Positions 10,546-19,503 of a stretch of DNA of 64,000 nt are shown in pieces. Where the stretch lies: positions 85,397 to 149,396 of the forward strand of contig CANFWI010000001.1 in assembly GCA_947450675.1 (NCBI GenBank), given 5' to 3'. Each line of letters begins with the position of its first letter. Position 1 is the stretch's first letter. The notes under the pieces are model-generated. The model made no database searches, was not told the DNA's origin, and saw only the letters and a program-made list of their open reading frames with translations. Both the position numbers and the translations under genes were made by a program. Origin of the DNA: Comamonadaceae bacterium. GTDB taxonomy: Bacteria; Pseudomonadota; Gammaproteobacteria; Burkholderiales; Burkholderiaceae_C.

Positions 10546-11463
10546 ATGAGCGCTTATAAGCAACTCCAAAATCGCTTGGCCGTTGAACCGTCGAACTGGC
10601 TGGTCACCGGTGTCGCTGGTTTTATTGGTTCACACTTGCTGGAGCGATTGCTCAAGCTGGGCCAACACGTGGTTGGCTTGGACAACCTGAGCACGGGCTT
10701 GCAGCGCAATTTGGAAGAAGTGCGCTCTCAGGTCAGCTATGCCCAATGGCGCAATTTCGAGTTCATCCGTGGTGACGCCACTGCCAGCAAAGACTGCGCC
10801 CAGGCCTGCCAAAACATAGATTACGTCCTGCACCAAGCAACACCGCGCAGCCACGCCAACGAACTTTCAACACTGTTGGCCGCCGCACAAGGCGCCAAGG
10901 TCAAGCACTTGGTGTATGCGGTGAATTCGATCCACAGCGACAGCGCTGCCCTTGGGCAAGCCAGTGACCTCCCCTGCACCGGCCTGCGCTATGCCAATAT
11001 CTTTGGCACCAGGCAAAGTCTCGCGGCCTCAGCGGCGCTCATTCCAACATGGGCTCAAAGCCTGCTGTCCAAAGCCCCGGTGCACATCAACGGCGACGGC
11101 AACAGCAGCGCCGATTTTTGTTTTATAGACAACGCCGTACAGGCCAACTTTCTGGCCGCCATGGCGCGGCCTGTTGCTGGCCATCAGCTTTACAACGTCG
11201 CCACAGGCGAGCGCACCACACTCAACGCGGTCTACGCTTTGCTGAAAAGCCAGTTGATCAGCAGTTCAAGTCGGCTTGATGTACAGCCCGTGTATGGCAG
11301 CTTGCGCGACGGCGAGTTGATTGAAGACACCTTCGACATCAGCCAGACCGAGTTGCACCTGGGTTATGCACCGAGCCACCCGATCGCCCAAGGGCTTCCG
11401 CTGTGCGCGCCTTGGTTGATAGCGCAGCAAAAAACAGGGGCTGAAGTGGTAGCCGCAGACTGA
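10546..11463 (+). CDS. WbpP/TviC-like UDP-sugar epimerase homologue lacking the catalytic YxxxK
   Basis: Short-chain-dehydrogenase-type NAD-binding protein. The Rossmann start WLVTGVAGFIGSHLLERLL, GLDNLSTG, INGDGNSSADFCFIDNAVQAN and YNVATGERT blocks match UDP-GlcNAc C4-epimerases of the WbpP type, which are about 340 residues. This one is 305 residues: the stretch between VLHQA and GLRYANIFG is much shortened and the family's Ser and YxxxK catalytic residues are missing. The frame has no stops and keeps the other family blocks. It could be a non-catalytic UDP-sugar binder, or a decaying gene. ATG 10546 is used; TTG 10534 would add 4 residues. Confidence 0.75.
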   Translation: MSAYKQLQNRLAVEPSNWLVTGVAGFIGSHLLERLLKLGQHVVGLDNLSTGLQRNLEEVRSQVSYAQWRNFEFIRGDATASKDCAQACQNIDYVLHQATPRSHANELSTLLAAAQGAKVKHLVYAVNSIHSDSAALGQASDLPCTGLRYANIFGTRQSLAASAALIPTWAQSLLSKAPVHINGDGNSSADFCFIDNAVQANFLAAMARPVAGHQLYNVATGERTTLNAVYALLKSQLISSSSRLDVQPVYGSLRDGELIEDTFDISQTELHLGYAPSHPIAQGLPLCAPWLIAQQKTGAEVVAAD

Positions 11464-11479
11464 GTCTTGGGCTTGGCGC

Positions 11480-13003
11480 TTATTTCTCTGCAAATCCAGT
11501 GAATTGGTAGCCCAGCGACAGCCCCAACACCTTGGCCCTGAAGTCGCCGCGGACGGCGGCCATGTAACCTGCCGTGCCCATCAAAGCCAAGGACTTGGAC
11601 AGCCGGTAGCCGACACCGGCATTCACTTGGCTGACCAAGCCGTTGCCGACGACCAAGCCACCGCCACCTGCGGCCCCAAGCAAGCCTTCGCTTTCTACAA
11701 ACCAGTCCGTTGTCACCGGCACTTGCACGCCTGCACCGACCAAACCTGTCATGTAGGCGCCGGCATGTCCGGCATAGGCTGCCAGCCCTTGTCCGGTCAG
11801 AAAAACCTGCGTGGAATGAGGGGTGCCCGGCAAGAAGTAGTCCAGCTGAACGCCAAGGTTGTTGACGGCGCTGTCGACGTTGTTTGAACGCCAGTCTGGG
11901 CTGCCCTTCAGGTACGTTTGGTTGGCGCTACGGATGCGCAGCGATTGCGGCTCAAAGGCGGCCAACGTGCCCCAGCTCGCATCACTGGTGGCACTCGGAA
12001 TGCCAAACTGATGGTTCAACATCAAAGCCAAGCTGTTGGCTGTGAAGCTGGCCGACGGTGCACGAACCTGACCCAGCGAGAGCTCTAGCGCGGTGGAGCG
12101 AGTGATCTTTTGCTGCACAGCGATGCCCGCGTCAAGCAGCAAGCCGCCGCCAGCCGGTCCAGCCGCTGCGTGCACTTTGATGGCCATGCTCGAACTCAAA
12201 GGCAGACGGTAACCAGCGCCAGTGAGGATCTGCATGTAGCCACTGTTCTTGCCGCCCATGGCGCCTTCGGCTTCGAGCTTCAAGAACCAACGGTCGTCCA
12301 AATAGCTCAGCCACTCGGCACCCATCAATTGCATGGAACTGTGCTGCGGCGCGCCACTGTCTTGCACCACGGAGCCAGGAATGCGGTAGTGGCGATAGAC
12401 CAGCGAGAACTCTTGGGGTTTGCTCAAAAGGGACGAGCCGGTGGCTTGAGTGCTCAACGGCAACGTCCGCCAGCCGCTCGCCAGCAGACTAGAGAAGGCA
12501 TAGTCGTACTGCAAGTAAGGCTGCGTGGTTTGAATCACACCCGACGGAAAACTAACATGGCTCACGCCAAAACCGAGTTTGCCGTAACCCTGGGTGTCGT
12601 AGCTCAGGCCGGCATGACTGCGCAGCATCAGGCCGCCGCCGGCCAAAGAAGCACCGCCACGGCCGCCACCACCACCCACAAAAAGACCGGCTTCTGCAGA
12701 CCAGTTGTTGATGATTTTTTGACTCACTTCTGCAGCCAAGCCCAAGGTGATGAAGCCGCCGCGATTACCGCGCAGAGCGCCGTAAGAACCGACGCCCAAT
12801 TTGACTTGTTCGGTCATGTCAAACAACAAGTTCCCCCCCACCATGCCCATGGTTTCACCGGCCGGAAGTCTCCAAGTCTCGTTGGTCAAACGCCAAGTGG
12901 TCGGCACAACCGGCACGGTGACGGCCTGTGCCGCAATAGGCTGGCTTTGCGCAAGGCAAGATGCAGAAAAGACCAGTGAGGCACTGATCAGTGTGAGTCG
13001 CAA
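11480..13003 (-). CDS. Putative outer-membrane beta-barrel protein, family not recognised
   Basis: 507 residues beginning with a signal peptide (RLTLISASLVFSASCLAQ). The rest alternates polar and hydrophobic residues with many Gly and aromatic residues (GFGVSHVSFPSG, YLQYDYAFSS, FSLVYRHYRIPG, LGVQLDYFLPG), typical of a transmembrane beta-barrel. The C-terminus is GYQFTGFAEK, so the last strand is followed by a short tail. The only NTG start after the in-frame stop at 13021 is TTG 13003. It converges on the epimerase gene with 16 bases between them. A Fur-box-like palindrome lies 47 bases upstream, hinting at iron control. Function unknown. Confidence 0.65.
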   Translation of the reverse strand: MRLTLISASLVFSASCLAQSQPIAAQAVTVPVVPTTWRLTNETWRLPAGETMGMVGGNLLFDMTEQVKLGVGSYGALRGNRGGFITLGLAAEVSQKIINNWSAEAGLFVGGGGGRGGASLAGGGLMLRSHAGLSYDTQGYGKLGFGVSHVSFPSGVIQTTQPYLQYDYAFSSLLASGWRTLPLSTQATGSSLLSKPQEFSLVYRHYRIPGSVVQDSGAPQHSSMQLMGAEWLSYLDDRWFLKLEAEGAMGGKNSGYMQILTGAGYRLPLSSSMAIKVHAAAGPAGGGLLLDAGIAVQQKITRSTALELSLGQVRAPSASFTANSLALMLNHQFGIPSATSDASWGTLAAFEPQSLRIRSANQTYLKGSPDWRSNNVDSAVNNLGVQLDYFLPGTPHSTQVFLTGQGLAAYAGHAGAYMTGLVGAGVQVPVTTDWFVESEGLLGAAGGGGLVVGNGLVSQVNAGVGYRLSKSLALMGTAGYMAAVRGDFRAKVLGLSLGYQFTGFAEK

Positions 13004-13049
13004 GATCTTGAAATGGGCCTAGGTCGCTTGGAAATGCATAGTGGCCTTG

Positions 13050-13064
13050 TGAAAATGATTTTCA
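13050..13064. promoter_or_regulatory. Fur-box-like palindrome
   Basis: TGAAAATGATTTTCA is a perfect 7-1-7 inverted repeat, very close to the Fur recognition unit TGATAATNATTATCA. It lies 47 bases upstream of the outer-membrane protein start. Confidence 0.55.
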
Positions 13065-13141
13065 AATTGTCGCCTATTCACGCATTGCTTTGTCGTTGCA
13101 AATGGCCATGAGCAAGAGTCCGAACAAGCAAGCACTAAGTG

Positions 13142-13178
13142 AAAAAAGCCGCCTGCAAGTGAACTGCAGACGGCTTTT
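13142..13178 (-). terminator. Rho-independent terminator of the flagellin gene
   Basis: Arms 13144-13157 and 13165-13178 pair over 14 positions with one mismatch (AAAAGCCGCCTGCA against TGCAGACGGCTTTT), with a 7-base loop. Read on the minus strand it ends in a run of six T. It lies about 60 bases after the flagellin stop. Confidence 0.85.
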
Positions 13179-13235
13179 GTACAAGGAGCAGGTATCACCC
13201 TGCCCCGCCTTTTTCAGGGCTGGTCTTTAAAAGAC

Positions 13236-15017
13236 TTACTTCAACAGGGCCAGCACGGACTGACCGGACTGGTTGGCCTGCGCCAGCATGGCGGTAGCAG
13301 CTTGCGAGATGATCTGCGCTTTGGCCAAGTTGGTCGTTTCCTTGGCGTAGTCAGTGTCCAGAATACGGCTGCGGGAAGCAGACAGATTCATCGACGTCGT
13401 CTCCAAGTTAGCGATCGAAGCGGTCAAGCGGTTCTGGTAAGCACCCATAGAGGCACGTGAATCAGTGATCGTGTTGATTGCTGAGTCAAGTGTCGTCAGT
13501 GCAGCTTGTGAACCAGTTGCAGTGGTCAGGTCAAGCGAAGATACACCAGCACCAGCTGTTGCAGTGGCAGCCGTATAACCAACAGTCAAGCCTGCAGCAG
13601 TGTCACCTGCTCCGCTAACATCGGACACAGTAATGCCGGCAGCTACAGTTGAGGATAATGAAATGATAGATCTTGTTGTGGATGTACCAACGCCGCCAGA
13701 GTCCAAGCCAGTTGATGCAGCAGCGCCCACAGCCGTTGTTGTTACTGAAATGTTTCGACCATCACTGGCACTCAAACCAACACGTCCAAGCGTCGCATCA
13801 AAAGTAGCGGTAACACCAGTTTGACTTGATTTAGCGTTAATGGCGGCGGCAACTTGACCGCCTCTTTCGCCAGCAGTACCTGCAGCAGCAATAGCACCAA
13901 TGTCCACGCCATTAATCTGCACATCGCCAGCAGAGAGGGCAGTCAAAGTATCAACAGTCGTTCCACCCTTGGTCGTATTAGTACTGGAAGCCGCGTATGA
14001 AGTACCCAAACCAGAGTTAGCAGAAATACCGGTCGTACCAATTTCAACAACTAACTTACCTGAAGTAGAACTAAGGGAAACACCGGTCAATGCCGAGTAT
14101 GTTGCTGTTACACCGGTATCACCCGTCTTTGCATTAATCGCTGTCAACATAGAAGCACCACGAGCTGTGGCGTCCGCTCCTACTGCAACGGCACCTATAT
14201 TTACACCGTTGATCTTGATATCACCGGAATTAATCGCGGTGGCGAAACCTGTTACAGCCGTACCGGCTAACTTGATGCTGGTGTTGGTTGCTGCCACAGT
14301 TGCGACTACGCCAGTACTACCTGAAATCGCATTGACTGCGGATGCTACCGCGATGCCACTTGAGTCAGCACCCATAAAAGAAACGCCGTCAGAGACTGCA
14401 GCACCGACACTACGACCATTAATTGCTAATGCACCCGCTGCTAGGGGCGATGAGCCAACCGCGACACCAACTAGCGAAGTAGCGTATGACGAATTAGCAC
14501 CAACACCTAATGCACTCGACTTAGCGCTTCCAACTGATATCGAGATACGGTCATTAGAACCGTTGCCAGCGCCGACTTGCAGGTTTTGTGACTGGAATGA
14601 ACCGTCAAGCAGGTTGATACCGTTGTAGGTCGTGTTGCTTGCAACGCGGTCGATCTCAGCGATCAGTTGCTTGGACTCGTTGTTCATGGCGGCGCGGTCG
14701 CTGGCGTTGTTACCCGTGTTGGCGGACTGAACGGCCAATTCACGAATACGCTGCAAGTTGTCGCCGATTTGGCTCAAGCTACCCTCAGCCGTTTGCGTCA
14801 AAGAGATGCCGTCATTGGCGTTGCGGATCGCAGCGGCAATGCCACGAATATTAGCCGTCATACGGGTGCTGATGGCCAGGCCGGCTGCGTCGTCTTTGGC
14901 GGAGTTGATGCGGGTGCCGCTGGACAAGCGCTCCATGGCGGTCGACAGGTTCAGGCCAGTCGTACGCAGTGAGTTTTGCGCCTGCATGGCACTGATGTTT
15001 GTATTGATAACTGACAT
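13236..15017 (-). CDS. fliC: Flagellin
   Basis: Filament subunit exported by the flagellar type III system. The conserved D0/D1 N-terminal region (1-165; [32 protein letters not shown]) and C-terminal region ([12 protein letters not shown] end) are intact. The middle is expanded: three copies of a hook-IN-like unit occur near residues 197-250 (INGRSVGAA), 267-310 ([10 protein letters not shown]) and 365-410 ([10 protein letters not shown]), the last two alike through TGVTAT. At 593 residues it is larger than a typical 270-500 residue flagellin of the order. AAGGAG precedes the ATG. A sigma-28 type promoter and a strong terminator flank it, so it is monocistronic. Confidence 0.97.
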   Translation of the reverse strand: MSVINTNISAMQAQNSLRTTGLNLSTAMERLSSGTRINSAKDDAAGLAISTRMTANIRGIAAAIRNANDGISLTQTAEGSLSQIGDNLQRIRELAVQSANTGNNASDRAAMNNESKQLIAEIDRVASNTTYNGINLLDGSFQSQNLQVGAGNGSNDRISISVGSAKSSALGVGANSSYATSLVGVAVGSSPLAAGALAINGRSVGAAVSDGVSFMGADSSGIAVASAVNAISGSTGVVATVAATNTSIKLAGTAVTGFATAINSGDIKINGVNIGAVAVGADATARGASMLTAINAKTGDTGVTATYSALTGVSLSSTSGKLVVEIGTTGISANSGLGTSYAASSTNTTKGGTTVDTLTALSAGDVQINGVDIGAIAAAGTAGERGGQVAAAINAKSSQTGVTATFDATLGRVGLSASDGRNISVTTTAVGAAASTGLDSGGVGTSTTRSIISLSSTVAAGITVSDVSGAGDTAAGLTVGYTAATATAGAGVSSLDLTTATGSQAALTTLDSAINTITDSRASMGAYQNRLTASIANLETTSMNLSASRSRILDTDYAKETTNLAKAQIISQAATAMLAQANQSGQSVLALLK

Positions 15018-15083
15018 GAACTATCTCCTTTAAGAGGGGTGACGATGTTGACAAGAAGTCAATTTGAAGTCTTGTTAAACAAT

Positions 15084-15110
15084 GAATCGGAAGTTTTTTG
15101 ATTAACTTAA
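15084..15110 (-). promoter_or_regulatory. Sigma-28 (FliA) promoter of fliC
   Basis: On the minus strand: TTAAGTTA (15110-15103), 11-base spacer, TCCGATTC (15091-15084), close to the FliA consensus TAAAGTTT-N11-GCCGATAA. It lies 67 bases before the start codon. Confidence 0.8.
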
Positions 15111-15169
15111 GGTTTGAGACGATTTAAATTCGAAATATCTGATTTATTTCAAACTATCAAGTAACAGGT

Positions 15170-15565
15170 TTAGACCTTGGCGTTCAGCAGAAGTCCTTTG
15201 GTGTCTTCTAGGCTGTGGGCTAACTTAACAATCACTTCATTCGGGATTTGTCGAATGACTTCACCAGTTTCTTTGTTGGTCACCGTGACCACTGGCTGGT
15301 TCAGCGCGGGGTCAATGTGAAAGTTCAAACCACGGCCACCGTCGACCATCTTGGCGTTCATTCGCTCGACGGCTACTTGCAGACGCTTTGTGTCGCCTTC
15401 GGTGTCGACCTTGATGTCTGGACGCGCCAGCTCAATAACTTTCGGTCCTGCGGGAGGTGGCGCGGTCGCTGCCACCGATGTACCAGGCGTGGGCACTGCG
15501 GGTCCAGTACGCACCTGGGGCGTACTGGGGGGTGTGGGACGCAGCCCACCTTGAATATCAAGCAT
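15170..15565 (-). CDS. flaG: FlaG family protein
   Basis: FlaG-type flagellar protein, associated in other bacteria with filament length and fliD/fliC loci. The N-terminal 45 residues are Pro/Thr/Ala-rich and probably disordered. The conserved domain spans about 55-131 (KRLQVAVERMNAKM, LNFHIDPALNQPVVTVTNKETGEVIRQIP). Length 131 is normal. It lies between fliC and fliD on the same strand and has its own sigma-28 type promoter. Confidence 0.92.
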   Translation of the reverse strand: MLDIQGGLRPTPPSTPQVRTGPAVPTPGTSVAATAPPPAGPKVIELARPDIKVDTEGDTKRLQVAVERMNAKMVDGGRGLNFHIDPALNQPVVTVTNKETGEVIRQIPNEVIVKLAHSLEDTKGLLLNAKV

Positions 15566-15645
15566 ATTGAAATCCTTCCAATCCCGCTCTTAAAACGGAT
15601 GACAGAGCCAACTTCCCGACAAGGAAGTGGTGCTTAGGTCATGAT

Positions 15646-15672
15646 GAATCGGAGGCGAATTGGAGAACTTGA
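15646..15672 (-). promoter_or_regulatory. Sigma-28 (FliA) promoter of flaG
   Basis: Minus strand: TCAAGTTC (15672-15665), 11-base spacer, TCCGATTC (15653-15646). The -10 is identical to that of fliC. Distance to the flaG start is 80 bases. Confidence 0.8.
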
Positions 15673-15732
15673 GCGAAATTTGTGATTTATTTCAAAAAAC
15701 TTTATTTCGTCGTTGCGAAGCGCTGCTTGGCT

Positions 15733-18453
15733 TTACTTGTTGGTGTACATCGCCATCATGCCGTCGGTGCTGCTTTTCAGGCTGGCCTTCTGGGTGGTGA
15801 TGTTGCCAATCATGCTTTCCATGGCAGAAAACTGTGTGGTGTAGCGGGCTAGCAGGGCTGTCATACGGGTTTGAAGGTCTGCCAGTTTGACCTTCAGCTT
15901 GTCGTTTTGAGTGGTTGCACCGGCACTTTGGGTGATCAAGCCGCCAGTGGGCGACAGCAATGCGGCGATTTTTCGCAGTGCATCACCGGCTACCCCAGCG
16001 CCGTTGTTTGAAAAACCCATGCCGGTCACGGCCGTACCGGCGGTGGATTGGCTGGTCAGGGTGAAGCCGGACGAGCCCAGGCTGCCCATGACCATGATTT
16101 TGTACGGGGTTGCGCCAGTGGAGTCTTGCACCAATTGCGCCGTGAAGCCTTGGTTGCTGGCATTGATCGCGTCGACCACGCCCTGCGGCGTGGTGCTAGC
16201 CGCTGAAATCGGCACACCAAAAGTACCGGTGCTGGTCACCAGTGAGAGAGAAAATGCTGCCCCACCATTGATTGGCGACGTTGCCGAGGCGAAGCCACCG
16301 CTGGTGCTGTAGGGCGGGCTGGTGGCTGTGCGGCCATTTTGATTGCCGGTGAAGGTGGTGACGACGTCTGCAAAGTTGGTGGTCAGGGCGGTGTCGAGCT
16401 TGGTTGAATCAACCGCCATGACGCCTTTGCTGTCAACACTGATACCCATTTGCCACAATGCACCGACGTTGGTGCCCGGAGAAGATGAGGTGCCGACCAT
16501 CATGCCTCGCAACTGGGTACGGATTTGCCGCACCATGGAGTCACCGACCAACGTAGCACCGTAAGTAGGCAGCGTTGATTTGGCGTTGCTCACCTCGTTC
16601 AGAATATTGGTGGCGTCGTTGTAAGCCGTGACCAGCGCAGTGATGTTGGTTTTGATTTGCGCGGTGTCACGCGTCAAAGTGACGCTTGCAGCCGTTGTGG
16701 TGGTCGAATGAAGGTTCAGCGTGACACCGTTAATGACGTCGGTCACGCTGTTGGAGCTGCGGTTGTAAGTCACACCGTCAACGTTCAGCACTGCATCGGC
16801 AGCAGCCGTTTGGGTGAAGCCGAGTGTGCTGAGCACGCTGTCGGGGGCGGTGCTCAAGTTGAACGCCCCGGCAGAACCGGTAGCGCCTGAGAGCACGACC
16901 TTGTAAGAAGGGGAAGTGCTGCTGCCGGTGTTGACCAGCTGGGCCGTGACAGCCAAGCCAGCGCTGTTGATGGCATTGACCAGACCCTGAGGGGTGTCGT
17001 TGCCGGCGGCAACGGTGACTGTGACAGCCGAGCTAACCACCGTGCCACTGATGCCCGTGATGGCCGCAGTGCTATTTGTCGTCGTGCCCAGAGTGATGTG
17101 ACCACCACTCAGCGCCACCGAACCTGACGTGTTGACGGCAGAAACGCCTGTCGTGCTGGTTTTGGCGTTGATCGCGATCGCCAAGTTGTCAAACTTACGG
17201 GCGGTGATGGCGATGTCAGTGACGTTGGCGCTGGTATCAGACGTCGCGGTGACCGTGGCACCACTGACCACACCTGTTGAAAAACCTGCGGCGAAGGTCC
17301 CGCTGTAAGTGCCCAGGGCTGCGCCCGTGGTGTTGCCGTCCGTGTCCCCCGAGGTCAGTCCACCAAAGGCTGATGCAACTTGTTCAGCCGTCATGGCTGC
17401 AGTCGCCGTGAAAGTCAGGCCGTTGACGGTCGCTTTTTGGCCTGCCGCCAACGCAGAAAAGGTGACGACGGACGATTCAGATTGCGCCGTAGAACTGGTC
17501 GTCCCCGTGGTGTCGGTGGTCGTGCCGAGTGCTGCGGCGGTCAAGGTCACAACACCTGAACTATTCGTCCCGGATGTCCAGTCAGAGCCGAACGTACCCG
17601 TATAAGAACCCAAAGATGTTGACGGCCCTGTCGTTGCCGCGGCCGCAAGGCCCGCGAATGCATTGCCCACCGCGCTTGCATCCATAGCAGCCGATGCAGT
17701 GAATGTCAAACCATTCAGAGTGGCGGACTGACCTGCCGCAAGCGCAGAAAAAGTCACGGCGATGGTCGAATAGCTTGAACCATCACCAGCCGACAAAACC
17801 TTGGTCGGGGTCGCCGTCGAATAGCCGCTCGTTGTCACCACGGTCGGGTCAGCCGACACCGCGTCGATGGCGGTGCCATTGATGGTCAGACCCGAAACCG
17901 CAGCCTTTGAAGTGGATGTCGCACCGGCCATCGTGGCCGCCGCGGCAGAACCCATCGTCAAACCCATGGTGAAACCGCTGCCGGCATTCAACGACGTCGT
18001 GCTGCTCGCAAAGCCTGCGGAGATATTGCGTTGCGCGCTGGCCAGAGACGAGATGGACACCGAATGGCTGCCGGCCACGGCGCCCGTGGCGGTCGTCACA
18101 TCCATGGCTGCGGTGTTGGAGTTGCTGACGCTGCTGGCGTTGAAACTGTTGGCGTCTTTCAAGGCAGTCAATGCGTCGTTCATGGACTTGAGCATGAAGC
18201 TAACGGCAGCGTAACCCGACACTCGGCCTTCGTTGGCGGTGATCTTCGTGTTGATCAGGTTTTCTTGTGGAACGCGTTCAGCGTCCACCAAGCCCTGCGC
18301 CAAAGCGGCGACATCCACCCCGGAACCTGCGCCTAAAGCGGTGATGATTTTTTGCGCATTGGCCTTGTTCAACGCTTGCGCAGAGGCGGCCGACGTGAGC
18401 GTGGTGGCGGCCGCACTAGACGTGCTGGTTGAACTGACTGCGGTGGTTGCCAT
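15733..18453 (-). CDS. fliD: Flagellar cap protein FliD (HAP2), unusually large
   Basis: Caps the growing filament and folds flagellin subunits. The N-terminal HAP2 domain begins near residue 35 (IITALGAGSGVDVAALAQGLVDAER) and the C-terminal coiled region (LKVKLADLQTRMTALLARYTTQFSAMESMIG) is intact. At 906 residues it is roughly twice the usual 450-500. The extra central part includes a duplicated block, residues about 243-330 and 340-430, both starting TFSALAAGQ and repeating NGLTFTA. Hook-IN-like segments (LNVDGVTYNRSSNSVTDVINGVTLNL) follow. It is the last of the minus-strand hook-associated genes before flaG. Confidence 0.95.
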   Translation of the reverse strand: MATTAVSSTSTSSAAATTLTSAASAQALNKANAQKIITALGAGSGVDVAALAQGLVDAERVPQENLINTKITANEGRVSGYAAVSFMLKSMNDALTALKDANSFNASSVSNSNTAAMDVTTATGAVAGSHSVSISSLASAQRNISAGFASSTTSLNAGSGFTMGLTMGSAAAATMAGATSTSKAAVSGLTINGTAIDAVSADPTVVTTSGYSTATPTKVLSAGDGSSYSTIAVTFSALAAGQSATLNGLTFTASAAMDASAVGNAFAGLAAAATTGPSTSLGSYTGTFGSDWTSGTNSSGVVTLTAAALGTTTDTTGTTSSTAQSESSVVTFSALAAGQKATVNGLTFTATAAMTAEQVASAFGGLTSGDTDGNTTGAALGTYSGTFAAGFSTGVVSGATVTATSDTSANVTDIAITARKFDNLAIAINAKTSTTGVSAVNTSGSVALSGGHITLGTTTNSTAAITGISGTVVSSAVTVTVAAGNDTPQGLVNAINSAGLAVTAQLVNTGSSTSPSYKVVLSGATGSAGAFNLSTAPDSVLSTLGFTQTAAADAVLNVDGVTYNRSSNSVTDVINGVTLNLHSTTTTAASVTLTRDTAQIKTNITALVTAYNDATNILNEVSNAKSTLPTYGATLVGDSMVRQIRTQLRGMMVGTSSSPGTNVGALWQMGISVDSKGVMAVDSTKLDTALTTNFADVVTTFTGNQNGRTATSPPYSTSGGFASATSPINGGAAFSLSLVTSTGTFGVPISAASTTPQGVVDAINASNQGFTAQLVQDSTGATPYKIMVMGSLGSSGFTLTSQSTAGTAVTGMGFSNNGAGVAGDALRKIAALLSPTGGLITQSAGATTQNDKLKVKLADLQTRMTALLARYTTQFSAMESMIGNITTQKASLKSSTDGMMAMYTNK
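17170..17727 (-). repeat. Internal domain duplication in fliD
   Basis: Two diverged copies of about 290 bases (about 17727-17440 and 17436-17170) encode blocks that share SALAAGQ, NGLTFTA and YTGTF/YSGTF at equal spacing of 97 residues. Confidence 0.7.
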
Positions 18454-18470
18454 GAATTGCCTACCTTAAT

Positions 18471-18484
18471 GCTCGCAATGACGG
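18471..18484. repeat. Half REP-like element
   Basis: GCTCGCAATGACGG, just upstream of fliD, equals one end of the REP-like elements at 23949 and 31060. Confidence 0.45.
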
Positions 18485-18552
18485 AATGTGGATGCATGAC
18501 ATCAATATGTCGACCGCTGCTTGACTTTCTTGAGCCAGAGCCTCACGCGACA

Positions 18553-19476
18553 TCAGCGGATGTAGTCAAACAGACTCAGCTTGGAGACCTTGCCAAAGCT
18601 ACTCTGCGCGGCTTCCAGTGACAGCATTTGCTTGTTCATTTGCGTGATGGCTGAGGCGTAGTCGAGGTCCTGAACCGCTGACAAGGCAGATTTCAGGTTG
18701 AGGCGGGTATCGTCGAGGACGGCGGTCTGGGCATCCGCCACATTCATGTCGGTACCGACCTGAGCCAAAGACAGTGAGACGCCGTTTTGCAGCGCATCCA
18801 TCTCACCAATGCCTCGCTGCATGCCTGCTGGGTCTGAGCCTTTGATAGCGGCTGTGAGGTCGTCGATGGCCTGAAAAAAACCAACACCGGTTTTAGCGCC
18901 AGTGCTGTCTTGACGGACAACGCGCACAAAGGCATCTGACCCTGAGCGGTTCAGCTGAACGCTGCGCTGGTCTCCAACCGAAACGGTCATGCGCGTCTGG
19001 TCACCTTGGTAGGTCACCCCGCCTGCAGCGTCTGCGGCAAACGCGGGTTGCGTGACACGGCTGCCAGCAAACAAGTAGTTGCCGCTGCTGTCCTGAGAGT
19101 TGGCCAAACTCAACATTTGGTCGCGCAGGCCACCCATTTCAAGAGCCAAGGCTTGGCGGTCTGTGGGCGCGAGGGTCGAGTTGGCCACTTGGACGGAGAT
19201 CTCCTTGACTCTTAGCAACAAATTGCTGACGCTTTGCAATGATGACTCTTCATTTTTTAAGCGCGTTTGTACGGACCCCAACGTGGACGCATAGCTGTCT
19301 TGCCGATTGATGATGGACTGCAGACGCTGAATGTTGGCAGCTTGGTCGGGGGCGTCGCTGGCCGTGACAATTTGCTTACCCGAAGCCAGCTGAGCCTGGG
19401 ACTTGGCCAAACTCGTCTGAACGCTGCTCATTTGTTGAGTGGCACGATCAAACAGAGCAGAGGTCGAAATTTTCAT
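18553..19476 (-). CDS. flgL: Hook-filament junction protein FlgL (HAP3)
   Basis: Joins hook (through FlgK) to filament. Begins MKISTSALFDRATQQMSSVQTSLAKSQ..., with the flagellin-like N-terminal coiled coil (QLASGKQIVTASDAPDQAANIQRLQ) and matching C-terminal coil (DYASAITQMNKQMLSLEAAQSSFGKVS). Length 307 is normal, in contrast to its neighbours FlgK and FliD. It lies 27 bases after flgK on the minus strand. Confidence 0.96.
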   Translation of the reverse strand: MKISTSALFDRATQQMSSVQTSLAKSQAQLASGKQIVTASDAPDQAANIQRLQSIINRQDSYASTLGSVQTRLKNEESSLQSVSNLLLRVKEISVQVANSTLAPTDRQALALEMGGLRDQMLSLANSQDSSGNYLFAGSRVTQPAFAADAAGGVTYQGDQTRMTVSVGDQRSVQLNRSGSDAFVRVVRQDSTGAKTGVGFFQAIDDLTAAIKGSDPAGMQRGIGEMDALQNGVSLSLAQVGTDMNVADAQTAVLDDTRLNLKSALSAVQDLDYASAITQMNKQMLSLEAAQSSFGKVSKLSLFDYIR

Positions 19477-19503
19477 GGGGATTCCTCAAATGTAGCGCTG
19501 GGG

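Noticed and set aside
12110..12979. 289-codon plus-strand open frame opposite the outer-membrane protein
   Set aside because: Low-complexity His/Gln/Arg-rich translation, no RBS, and the minus frame has a signal peptide and barrel-like pattern.
18490..18550. Sigma-28 promoter before fliD (TCAAGAAA-N11-GTCGACAT, minus)
   Set aside because: The -10 lacks the CCGAT core seen in the other four promoters.
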